Translations under genes and position numbers: made by a program | In this document: in pieces, positions 1 to 6,079 of the stretch | Position numbering within the stretch: position 1 is the first letter of the stretch | Layout of the letters: each line of letters begins with the position of its first letter | Notes under the pieces: model-generated | Told to the model about the DNA's origin: nothing | What the model saw: only the letters and a program-made list of their open reading frames with translations | Databases searched by the model: none | Assembly: GCA_017509065.1 (NCBI GenBank) | Contig: JAFWQM010000010.1 | Coordinates: forward strand, 1 to 30,169 | DNA length: 30,169 nucleotides | From: Clostridia bacterium | GTDB taxonomy: Bacteria > Bacillota_A > Clostridia > Christensenellales > Aristaeellaceae | Reading direction: 5' to 3'

Positions 1-160
1 ATTCAGATGCGGGATGAGAAATCGTTCCAGACAAGGAACGAAACCGCAGGAATACTGGAGGTATTTCAAGGTTGAGTGACGCAGGATGGACCGATTTATC
101 GCCCGCACATAATTCATGATTTAGTTGGGCGAGCAATAACATTGCTTGGCTGAATGCAGT
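1..160. other. non-coding hairpin-rich sequence
   Basis: No convincing coding frame is visible. Three short perfect inverted repeats follow each other: TCGTTCC/GGAACGA (22-28 and 35-41), AATAC/GTATT (51-55 and 61-65) and AGCAAT/ATTGCT (132-137 and 141-146). This could be part of a dispersed structured repeat or the untranslated end of a gene outside the window. I do not recognise it as a known RNA family. Confidence 0.3.
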
Positions 161-166
161 TCTCCA

Positions 167-213
167 GGTCCCTCCATTACGCTTCGCTTCAGTCGGGATG
201 ACAGCCTGAGCGC
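167..213 (-). repeat. dispersed intergenic repeat of the GTCATCC...GAAGCGAAGCG type
   Basis: Read on the minus strand this stretch contains GTCATCCCGACTGAAGCGAA followed by GCGTAATGGAGGGACC. It resembles the widely dispersed bacterial intergenic repeat of the form TGTCATCCTGAGCGAAGCGAAGG. The resemblance is from memory of that pattern; copy number in this genome cannot be seen from one window. Confidence 0.45.
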
Positions 214-225
214 CCGATCCTTCTT

Positions 226-274
226 CCCTCGTCCCTAATCCCTATTCCCTAATCCCTCGTCCCCAATCACCCCC
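226..274 (-). repeat. G-rich GGGATTAGGGAATAGGG-type tandem repeat at the 3' end of the polymerase gene
   Basis: On the minus strand there are seven runs of three or more G, mostly at 7-base spacing (plus-strand C runs at 226, 233, 240, 247, 254, 261 and 270). The unit is a degenerate GGGATTA/GGGAATA/GGGACGA. The stop codon (TAG, 237-235) of the polymerase gene lies inside the repeat. The G-run spacing would permit a G-quadruplex in the transcript. Confidence 0.6.
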
Positions 275-1698
275 TGCTCCGGCAGGGCGCCGCCGGCCCG
301 GTGGCCGCCGATCTGCGTATTGCGCTGGATGGTGGTGGCCCCTTCCAGCAGGTTCATGCCCTTTACGATAGCATTCATGCCGAAGCGCCTGCGCACCTCC
401 AGCATGGCGCGCTGCAGATTCCGCTCCCGCTCCAGGGCTTCAAAGTCCGTGAACAGATCGAGCTGACAGCTGCCATCGTCAATGTCCACTTCGTTCGCGC
501 TCAGGTTGATCCGGCGGATGAGCAGGCTGTGATCCACTTTCTGCTCAAAAGAGGGCACCAGCCGCTCCATGATCAGCTCCCGGCTGTTGGTGGGGATGCG
601 CAGGCGCACGGTGGCGTGGGCGTGCTTGGGATGAAGCCGCCCGTAATAGTCCAGCGCCACCGGGCCGCGGTAATTGGGGTTCACGTTCAGGGATTCCGGG
701 TCAAACGAAATCAGCCAGGTCAGCATGCCCGTTTTCAGGTTTTTATTCACCAGGTCCGCGCAGAGCAGATCGGCCATTTCCTTGAACACCAGCAGCCCTT
801 CCGCGTAGGCGTAGGGCCGGGACAGCACCTGGCCGGTGTTCACGCTGCGGTTGTCGGTCTTGTAGCTCTTGATGTCCCGCATCATGGTGGGCTCGATGCC
901 CCAGGCGTGGTCGATGAGCAGCTCCGCATTGATGCCGAAGATGTCGTAAAAATATCCTTCGTTGGCAAGCGACATCGCGGCGATATCGCCCATCGTGTAC
1001 AGCCCCCGGCTTTGCAGGGTCCGCGCCGTGCCGGGGCCGATCTGCCAGAAGTCCGTCAGCGGCCTGTGCGGCCAGAGCAGCAGCTTGTAGCCTGCTTCGT
1101 CCAGCTCGGCGATGCGCACGCCGTCCTTGTCCGCCTGTTTCTTTTTCGCCACGATGTCCATGCCGATCTTCGCGAGGTACAGATTCGTCCCGATGCCCAC
1201 GGTGGCGGTGATGCCGGTGGTTTTGAGCACGTCGCGGATCATGGTCATGGCCATCAGGCGGGCCGGGGACACGCCCAGCTTTTCCGCTTCCGCCCGATAC
1301 AGGTGCAGGTAGGGCGTGGCGTCGATAAACACCTCGTCAATGGAATAGACGTGGATATCCTCCTCCGATACGTAGCGCAGATAAATCTCGTAAATCTGCG
1401 CGCTGACCCGGATGTATTCCGCCATCCGCGGCGGGGCGATGATGTAGTCCACGTGGGTATGGGTGTAGGCTTCGTACATGCGGATGCGCTCCTTGGCCTC
1501 GAACAGGCGCGGGCGGCTGGACACGCCGATAGCCTTCAAGGCCGGGCTCACGGCCAGGCAGATGGTCTTGTCCGTGCGGCTCTCATCCGCCACCAGCAGC
1601 CGCGCCGTCAGCGGATTCAGCCCCCGGGCCTTGCACTCCACGCTGGCGTAGAAGCTTTTCAGATCGCTGGCGATATACTGCCGCCGTTCCGTTTCCAT
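235..1698 (-). CDS. Y-family translesion DNA polymerase (UmuC/DinB-like, UvrX/YqjW type)
   Basis: Error-tolerant polymerase that copies damaged DNA templates during the SOS response. The fold is clear: SDLKSFYASVE near the N-terminus carries the first metal-binding Asp (D12), and YSIDEVFID carries the second acidic pair (D121, E122). Helix-hairpin-helix-like IGPGTARTLQSRG (about 220-232) and a little-finger region follow. QLDLF at 412-416 is a textbook beta-clamp binding motif. The ATG at 1698 is preceded by GGAGGCGGGCGGAGC. At 487 residues it is slightly long: relatives usually end just after an IGGHxA motif (about 463-467), but here about 20 further residues (GGALPEQGVIGDEG...) are encoded by a G-rich intergenic repeat, which also supplies the TAG stop. 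It has its own promoter with a LexA box. I am sure of the family but not of the subfamily. Confidence 0.93.
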   Translation of the reverse strand: METERRQYIASDLKSFYASVECKARGLNPLTARLLVADESRTDKTICLAVSPALKAIGVSSRPRLFEAKERIRMYEAYTHTHVDYIIAPPRMAEYIRVSAQIYEIYLRYVSEEDIHVYSIDEVFIDATPYLHLYRAEAEKLGVSPARLMAMTMIRDVLKTTGITATVGIGTNLYLAKIGMDIVAKKKQADKDGVRIAELDEAGYKLLLWPHRPLTDFWQIGPGTARTLQSRGLYTMGDIAAMSLANEGYFYDIFGINAELLIDHAWGIEPTMMRDIKSYKTDNRSVNTGQVLSRPYAYAEGLLVFKEMADLLCADLVNKNLKTGMLTWLISFDPESLNVNPNYRGPVALDYYGRLHPKHAHATVRLRIPTNSRELIMERLVPSFEQKVDHSLLIRRINLSANEVDIDDGSCQLDLFTDFEALERERNLQRAMLEVRRRFGMNAIVKGMNLLEGATTIQRNTQIGGHRAGGALPEQGVIGDEGLGNRD

Positions 1699-1754
1699 GC
1701 TCCGCCCGCCTCCCCGCGCTTTTTCCCCGCTTTTTTCCCGAAAATATCAATAAA

Positions 1755-1766
1755 GAACATTTGTTC
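1755..1766. promoter_or_regulatory. LexA (SOS) operator, GAACATTTGTTC
   Basis: GAAC-N4-GTTC matches the core of the Bacillota LexA/DinR box (CGAACRNRYGTTCG). It lies 12 bases downstream of the -10 hexamer of the polymerase promoter, overlapping the start of transcription, where bound LexA would block RNA polymerase. Confidence 0.8.
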
Positions 1767-1778
1767 TCTTTTGTTCCC

Positions 1779-1807
1779 ATTATACACGAACATCTGCTTC
1801 CCGTCAA
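1779..1807 (-). promoter_or_regulatory. sigma-A promoter of the Y-family polymerase gene
   Basis: On the minus strand TTGACG (1807-1802), a 17-base spacer and a perfect TATAAT (1784-1779). The LexA box follows immediately. Predicted transcription starts near 1772, giving a leader of about 70 bases. Confidence 0.8.
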
Positions 1808-1831
1808 GTCTTTTTCTCTCTTTTCCTTTTC

Positions 1832-1860
1832 TTGACGAAGATAAGCGTGGATGCTACAAT
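1832..1860 (+). promoter_or_regulatory. sigma-A promoter of the small kinase-like gene
   Basis: TTGACG (1832-1837), 17-base spacer, TACAAT (1855-1860). It is divergent from the SOS promoter; the two -35 elements are 24 bases apart. The ribosome site GGAGGGG follows at 1877-1883. Confidence 0.75.
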
Positions 1861-1888
1861 GGAAGCGCAATGAAACGGAGGGGAAAAC

Positions 1889-2398
1889 ATGAGCGAATCC
1901 ATACCGGACAAATTGAGCGTGAACGGAAAAGACTATGCGATCATCAGGCTTTTGGGCAAGGGAAAAGGCGGATATTCCTATCTGGCAACGGATGGCAGCA
2001 GAGAATACGTGCTCAAGCAAATCCATCACGAACCCTGCGAATACTATCAGTTCGGCAACAAGATCGAAGCGGAAAAGCGGGATTACGCGCGGCTGAAAGC
2101 CATCGGCATCCCGATGCCCGAGTTGCTGGCCCTGGACGAAGAAAACGAAAGAATCCTGAAGGAATACATCCCCGGCCCCACAGCGGAGCAGCTGGTAAAG
2201 GAAGGTAAAATGCGCCCTGAGTATATTGCGCAGATAAAGGACATGTGCCGCCTGCTGTACGCGAAAAACACCAACATCGACTATTATCCCACCAACTTTA
2301 TCCTGTGCGGAGGAAAACTGTATTACATCGATTACGAATGCAACGATTATATGGAGCAGTGGGATTTTGAAAACTGGGGCATGCAGTACTGGCAGTAA
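1889..2398 (+). CDS. compact protein-kinase-fold protein (kinase-like/APH-like)
   Basis: Probable ATP-dependent phosphotransferase with a minimal kinase core. Visible motifs are a glycine loop LGKGKGGYS (22-30), the ATP-anchoring lysine in VLKQ (K43), acidic residues in the next helix (E60/E62), a hinge-like LKEYIPGP (90-97), a catalytic-loop counterpart IDYYPTN with D131 and N136, and a metal-binding Asp in YYIDYE (D148, in the DFG position). At 169 residues almost all of the usual C-lobe is missing, yet every catalytic position is kept, so it looks like a naturally small family rather than a broken gene. The ATG at 1889 follows GGAGGGG. It is monocistronic, with its own promoter and terminator. 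The substrate (protein, sugar or small molecule) cannot be told. Confidence 0.75.
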   Translation: MSESIPDKLSVNGKDYAIIRLLGKGKGGYSYLATDGSREYVLKQIHHEPCEYYQFGNKIEAEKRDYARLKAIGIPMPELLALDEENERILKEYIPGPTAEQLVKEGKMRPEYIAQIKDMCRLLYAKNTNIDYYPTNFILCGGKLYYIDYECNDYMEQWDFENWGMQYWQ

Positions 2399-2438
2399 AA
2401 AAGAAGCCACGCCTGAATAACAGAGCGTGGTTTCTTTT
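2399..2438. terminator. bidirectional rho-independent terminator
   Basis: A 14-bp stem (AAAAGAAGCCACGC, 2399-2412, with GCGTGGTTTCTTTT, 2425-2438; one G-T pair) around a 12-base loop. T runs exist on both strands, so it can end both the kinase-like gene (plus) and the copper operon's acetyltransferase gene (minus). Confidence 0.85.
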
Positions 2439-2477
2439 CTCCCCCGCTTGCCGGGGGAACAGCGGCCTGGACCGGGT

Positions 2478-2900
2478 TTAGGGGTCGAAGGCCAGCATGT
2501 TTCCGAGCGGAACGGTGAACCCCAATGCCCGGTACATGTCCGCGTCGCAGTCAGCGCAGCCGACCGTCAGCGATTTGACGCCGCTTTTTTCCACCGCGAA
2601 GGCAACGAGCTTTTTCGCGATTCCCTGATGCCGGTACTCCGGGACAATGTAGAAATCCTCGAAAACGCCGCTCTTCTGATAGTTGAAGGTGGAGAAGGTA
2701 TACGATATGGAGCAGCAGCCGACCAGCCTCTCGCCGTCGTCAAGGCAGCCGTAGAAGCGTATATCGCCCCGTTTGATCGCCGCCAGCAGTCGCTGCTTGT
2801 CCTGCTCCGTCGGCGCGTCCTCCTGAATCGCTTCCTTATAAGCGCTGTGCAGCTGCCAAAGCTGCGCGAAGAGACTTTCATCAATTTCAATGAATCGCAT
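2478..2900 (-). CDS. GNAT-family N-acetyltransferase
   Basis: Transfers an acetyl group from acetyl-CoA to an unknown amine. The 140-residue protein has the GNAT order: an N-terminal helix pair, a strand ending in VGCCSISY (60-67), then motif A with FEDFYIVPEYRHQGIAKKLV, whose R90-H-Q-G93-I-A95 is the acetyl-CoA pyrophosphate loop. MYRALGF near 122-128 is the usual motif B ending. The start ATG shares one base with the copA stop (TGATG, 2902-2898), so it is translationally coupled to copA and is the last gene of the csoR-copA operon. A role in copper stress is suggested by position only. The two-way terminator at 2399-2438 lies just downstream. Confidence 0.85.
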   Translation of the reverse strand: MRFIEIDESLFAQLWQLHSAYKEAIQEDAPTEQDKQRLLAAIKRGDIRFYGCLDDGERLVGCCSISYTFSTFNYQKSGVFEDFYIVPEYRHQGIAKKLVAFAVEKSGVKSLTVGCADCDADMYRALGFTVPLGNMLAFDP

Positions 2901-5401
2901 CAGCCCACCACGGTATAGCCCGCGTCGGTGACGGCCTTGACGAGCGCGGCATCGGGAACGGCTTTGGTCAGGGTCAGAACGGCGGTGCCGGTTTCATGGC
3001 TCACCTGAGCGCTTTCTACGCCGTCGACGGCTTCCAGGGCTTTCTGCACCCGGCCGGAGCAGTGCATGCACATCATGCCTTCGATCTTCATGGTCTTTTC
3101 CATTTTCTTTTTCTCCTTTTTGGCTTTGATTTTTCTATCCCGTTTCGCGCTGTACAGGTCAAAGAAATTGAGCCGCAGCGCGTTGGATACTACGCAGAAG
3201 CTGGACAGGCTCATGGCCGCCGCGCCGAACATAGGGTTCAGCGTCCAGCCGAACAGGGAGATAAAAGCGCCTGCCGCCAGGGGGATGCCGATGGTATTGT
3301 AGAAGAACGCCCAGAACAGGTTTTCGTGGATGTTCCGCAGGGTGGCGCGGCTCAGGCGGATGGCGGCGGCCACGTCGGTGAGGCGGCTGTTCATGAGCAC
3401 CACGTCCGCCGCGTCGATGGCCACGTCAGCCCCAGCGCCGATGGCAATGCCAAGATCGGCCCGCGTCAGCGCAGGCGCGTCGTTGATGCCGTCACCCACC
3501 ATAGCGGTTTTTCCATGCTTTTTGAGGTCGCGGATCACCTGCTCCTTTCCCTCTGGCAGCACGCCCGCGATCACCTGATCCACGCCTGCCGCCTTGCCGA
3601 TAGCGTCGGCGGTGCGCTGGTTGTCGCCGGTGAGCATCACCACCCGGACACCCATGTTCCGAAGCTGCGCAATCGCCTCGGCGCTGTCCTCCTTCATGGT
3701 GTCGGCTACGGCGATCACGCCCAGCAGCTGCCCGTTCCGGGCGAAGAACAGGGGGGTCTTTCCCTGGTCAGAAAGCCACTCTGCCTGCTTTCGCAAATCG
3801 CCGGATACGCTGATCTGGCTTTCCATGAACTTCTGGCTGCCGCCGACCAGTGTATCCCCATTCAGCGTTCCCGTCAGACCGTTGCCTGGCAGGGCGGCAA
3901 AGGAGGTGACTTCGGGGGCGGACAGCTTTTGTTCGGTTCCGTATACCACGATAGCTTTCGCCAGAGGATGCTCGCTTTTCTGCTCCATGGCGAAGGCAGC
4001 GGCGAGCAGTTCTTCCTTACTTACGTTTTCAGCAGGCAGTAAGTCTGTGACCTTCGGCTGGCCCTCCGTGATGGTGCCGGTTTTGTCCAGCGCCACGATT
4101 TCCGTCTTGCCCGCTTCTTCCAGCGAAACAGCGGTCTTGAACAGAATGCCGTGCTTCGCGCCCAGGCCGTTGCCCACCATGATGGCGACCGGCGTAGCCA
4201 GGCCCAAGGCGCAGGGGCAGGAGATAACCAGCACGGAAATGCCTCGGGCCAGGGCGTAACTGAATTCTTTGCCGACGATCATCCAGATGATCAGGGTGAT
4301 GACCGCAATCGCAATCACCACCGGCACGAACACCCCGGACACCCTGTCGGCGATTTTGGCGATGGGCGCTTTGGTCGCCGCCGCGTCGCTGACCATTTTG
4401 ATGATCTGGGACAGGGTAGTGTCCTGGCCCACGCGGGTGGCGCGGCATTGCAGATAGCCGCTCTGGTTCACCGTAGCGGCGGACACTCGGTCGTTCACTG
4501 CCTTGTCCACGGGGATGCTCTCGCCAGTCAGGGCCGCTTCGTTCACCGCGCTCTCTCCGCTGACCACCACACCGTCCACCGGGATGTTCTCACCGGGACG
4601 CACCGCGAAAATGTCGCCGACCTGCACCTGGTCAATGGGCACTGAAATCTCTTTCCCGTCCCGAACCAGAGTGGCGGTCTGGGGGGCCAGCTTCATGAGG
4701 CTTTTCAGCGCGTCCGTGGTCTTGCCCTTGGAGCGGGCTTCCAGCATCTTGCCCACGGTGATGAGGGTCAGGATCATGGCGGCGGACTCAAAATAGAAGT
4801 TCATCATGTACCCCATGACTGCTTCCTGATTGCCGTCCACGACGGCGCGTGTCATGGCGAACAGCACGTACAGGCTCCACACAAAGCTCGCCGCCGATCC
4901 CAGCGCTACCAGCGTGTCCATGTTCGGCGCTTTGTGCCACAGGGCTTTGAAGCCGCTGATAAAGAATTTCTGGTTGATGACCATCACCAGCGCGGCCAGC
5001 ACCATCTGAGCCAGGCCCATGGCAACGTGGTTCCCCTCAAAAAACGCGGGCAGGGGGAAACCCCACATCATGTGCCCCATGGAAATATACATGAGCGGCA
5101 GCAGCAGACACAAGGAAGCAATCAGCCGCTTTTTCAGCCTGGGCGTTTCCTTGTCCTCCAATGCCTTTTCGTCCATGGAAACAGACTGCTTCTGCGCAGC
5201 GCTGTCCTTGCTCGCCGCGCCGTAGCCCGCTTCCTCCACGGCTCTGATAATGTCGCTTTCTTTCGCCGTGCCCTCCACGCCCATGGAGTTGGTCAGCAGG
5301 CTTACCGAGCAGCTCTGCACCCCCGGCACCTGGCTGACCGCCTTTTCCACCCGGGCGCTGCACGCCGCGCAGCTCATCCCGGTGACGGAATACTGTTTCA
5401 T
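2900..5401 (-). CDS. copA: Cu(+)-exporting P-type ATPase with N- and C-terminal HMA domains
   Basis: Pumps Cu(I) out of the cytoplasm using ATP. Domains in order: an N-terminal HMA with GMSCAAC (C11, C14); membrane helices from about 92; the actuator domain with TGES (292-295); the metal-binding CPC (395-397) in helix 6; the phosphorylation site DKTGT (D439); SEHP (476-479); TGD (591-593); GDGIND (636-641); the Cu(I) signature YN (701-702) and MSLSS (730-734). A lysine-rich linker (about 753-766) leads to a second HMA with GMMCMHC (C778, C781), which looks like a fused CopZ chaperone. At 833 residues it is about 70-80 longer than CopA forms without this tail. RBS AGAGGAAG overlaps the csoR stop. 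The gene is second in the csoR-copA-acetyltransferase operon and is presumably derepressed when copper binds CsoR. Confidence 0.96.
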   Translation of the reverse strand: MKQYSVTGMSCAACSARVEKAVSQVPGVQSCSVSLLTNSMGVEGTAKESDIIRAVEEAGYGAASKDSAAQKQSVSMDEKALEDKETPRLKKRLIASLCLLLPLMYISMGHMMWGFPLPAFFEGNHVAMGLAQMVLAALVMVINQKFFISGFKALWHKAPNMDTLVALGSAASFVWSLYVLFAMTRAVVDGNQEAVMGYMMNFYFESAAMILTLITVGKMLEARSKGKTTDALKSLMKLAPQTATLVRDGKEISVPIDQVQVGDIFAVRPGENIPVDGVVVSGESAVNEAALTGESIPVDKAVNDRVSAATVNQSGYLQCRATRVGQDTTLSQIIKMVSDAAATKAPIAKIADRVSGVFVPVVIAIAVITLIIWMIVGKEFSYALARGISVLVISCPCALGLATPVAIMVGNGLGAKHGILFKTAVSLEEAGKTEIVALDKTGTITEGQPKVTDLLPAENVSKEELLAAAFAMEQKSEHPLAKAIVVYGTEQKLSAPEVTSFAALPGNGLTGTLNGDTLVGGSQKFMESQISVSGDLRKQAEWLSDQGKTPLFFARNGQLLGVIAVADTMKEDSAEAIAQLRNMGVRVVMLTGDNQRTADAIGKAAGVDQVIAGVLPEGKEQVIRDLKKHGKTAMVGDGINDAPALTRADLGIAIGAGADVAIDAADVVLMNSRLTDVAAAIRLSRATLRNIHENLFWAFFYNTIGIPLAAGAFISLFGWTLNPMFGAAAMSLSSFCVVSNALRLNFFDLYSAKRDRKIKAKKEKKKMEKTMKIEGMMCMHCSGRVQKALEAVDGVESAQVSHETGTAVLTLTKAVPDAALVKAVTDAGYTVVG
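3101..3118 (-). promoter_or_regulatory. candidate internal ribosome site and ATG inside copA for a free CopZ-like protein
   Basis: AAGGAG (3118-3113) stands 9 bases before an in-frame ATG (3103-3101), codon 767 of copA, exactly where the lysine-rich linker ends and the C-terminal HMA begins. Starting here would give a 67-residue protein beginning [15 protein letters not shown], the size of a stand-alone CopZ. The linker is A-rich because it encodes lysines, so the match could be a by-product of amino-acid sequence. Confidence 0.45.
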
Positions 5402-5412
5402 AAACGCTTCCT

Positions 5413-5751
5413 CTATTTCATCAATTTCTGCAAGGTCGCCAGCAGCTCGTCAATGGTCTCATCCTTGCCTGCTAAAATGTCCCGCTTCACGCAGGTTTTG
5501 ATGTGCTCGCCCAGCAGTTCCCGGTTGAACGCCGCAAGCGCCGCGTTGACCGCCGCCACCTGCACTAAAATGTCCGTACAGTAGGCGTTCTTTTCCACCA
5601 TGCCCCGGATGCCACGAATCTGGCCCTCGATGCGGTTCAGGCGGTGAATCAGCTTTTTGTATTCTTCCTTGCCGCGCTGTTTGGTCTTGTGAGAGCAGGC
5701 CATGCCCTCGTCCGTTATTGTTTCCCCGCAGCAGCATTTTTCTTCATCCAT
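5413..5751 (-). CDS. csoR: copper-sensing transcriptional repressor, CsoR family
   Basis: All-helical tetrameric repressor that leaves DNA when Cu(I) binds. The 112-residue product shows the DUF156/CsoR core: [18 protein letters not shown] (about 34-51), then C58 in NAYCTDIL, and H83 and C87 in GEHIKTC, which are the conserved Cu(I) ligands. The ATG at 5751 is preferred because GGAGG (5765-5761) stands 9 bases upstream; an in-frame extension further 5' would run through the promoter and both operators. The N-terminus is unusual, with KCCCGE (C6-C8) and ACSH (C19, H21), adding four cysteines outside the core. It is the first gene of the operon, 11 bases before copA, and is likely autoregulated through the operators at 5773-5789 and 5799-5815. 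Confidence 0.93.
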   Translation of the reverse strand: MDEEKCCCGETITDEGMACSHKTKQRGKEEYKKLIHRLNRIEGQIRGIRGMVEKNAYCTDILVQVAAVNAALAAFNRELLGEHIKTCVKRDILAGKDETIDELLATLQKLMK

Positions 5752-5772
5752 GCGCGCTTTCCTCCATGTTGC

Positions 5773-5789
5773 ATACCCCATCGGGGTAT
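5773..5789. promoter_or_regulatory. CsoR operator 1
   Basis: ATACCCCATCGGGGTAT is a perfect 7-bp inverted repeat with a 3-base centre. It resembles the CsoR box upstream of Bacillus copZA (TACCC...GGGGTAT). It sits just downstream of the csoR -10 hexamer and overlaps the predicted start of transcription. Confidence 0.85.
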
Positions 5790-5793
5790 CTGT

Positions 5794-5822
5794 ATTATAT
5801 ACCCCCTGCCGGTATTTGTCAA
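5794..5822 (-). promoter_or_regulatory. consensus sigma-A promoter of the csoR-copA operon
   Basis: On the minus strand TTGACA (5822-5817), a 17-base spacer and TATAAT (5799-5794), both hexamers perfect. Without repression it should be very strong, which fits a tightly CsoR-controlled operon. Confidence 0.88.
5799..5815. promoter_or_regulatory. CsoR operator 2, imperfect
   Basis: ATACCCCCTGCCGGTAT has the same layout as operator 1, with two mismatched positions between the arms. It lies between the -35 and -10 hexamers and starts 26 bases from operator 1. Confidence 0.7.
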
Positions 5823-5863
5823 CCCCCGCAGCGTGCGGCACCATGGTCTGGAAGCCGTTTTCT

Positions 5864-5892
5864 TTGACAAAAGGATGGCCGTCAAGTGTAAT
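5864..5892 (+). promoter_or_regulatory. sigma-A promoter divergent from the copper operon
   Basis: TTGACA (5864-5869), 17-base spacer, TGTAAT (5887-5892). It should drive the tiny ORF at 5954 and the lipase-like gene at 6080. The 328 bases between csoR and 6080 contain only the two divergent promoters, three CsoR-like boxes and this tiny ORF. Confidence 0.65.
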
Positions 5893-5929
5893 ATCCATTG
5901 AGAACTATGATATGCCGTCATAAACCGTA

Positions 5930-5945
5930 ATACCGACAGGGGTAG
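5930..5945. promoter_or_regulatory. third CsoR-like box in the plus-strand leader
   Basis: ATACCGACAGGGGTAG has the TACC...GGTA layout and is close to the reverse complement of operator 2 (ATACCGGCAGGGGGTAT) with one base fewer. It lies about 38 bases downstream of the divergent -10 hexamer, so it could act as a roadblock operator. The match is imperfect and may be a decayed site. Confidence 0.35.
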
Positions 5946-5953
5946 GAAACAGG

Positions 5954-6052
5954 ATGAAAAAGTTGGTCGTCATCTATACCGCCCAGGTCCCCGCGGTCTG
6001 CGAACAGCTCCTTTGGTCTTCACGGGCACAACGGTTTTTCAATCACAGCTGA
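5954..6052 (+). CDS. tiny ORF, 32 residues, possible gene remnant
   Basis: ATG at 5954 with an upstream AGGAAACAGG opens a 32-residue frame starting MKKLVVIYTAQVPAVC and ending at TGA 6052. The first half looks like an ordinary beta-strand-helix protein start; the second half is rich in Arg, Ser and Phe and looks unselected. It sits directly after a good promoter and a CsoR-like box, so it may be the front end of a deleted gene. No function can be assigned. Confidence 0.25.
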   Translation: MKKLVVIYTAQVPAVCEQLLWSSRAQRFFNHS

Positions 6053-6079
6053 CCAGTAACATTCGGAGGATGAAAGCTT

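Noticed and set aside
226..274. CRISPR array or telomere-like tract
   Set aside because: Units are only about 7 bases, without spacers, and too short for either. It is a degenerate simple repeat.
301..2208. 635-codon plus-strand frame opposite the Y-family polymerase
   Set aside because: Same reason: low-complexity His/Gln/Val-rich translation, no ribosome site, and it crosses two real promoters and a real gene on its own strand.
5752..5898. Longer csoR frame starting at 5898
   Set aside because: It would translate the promoter and both operators; the ATG at 5751 has GGAGG 9 bases upstream.
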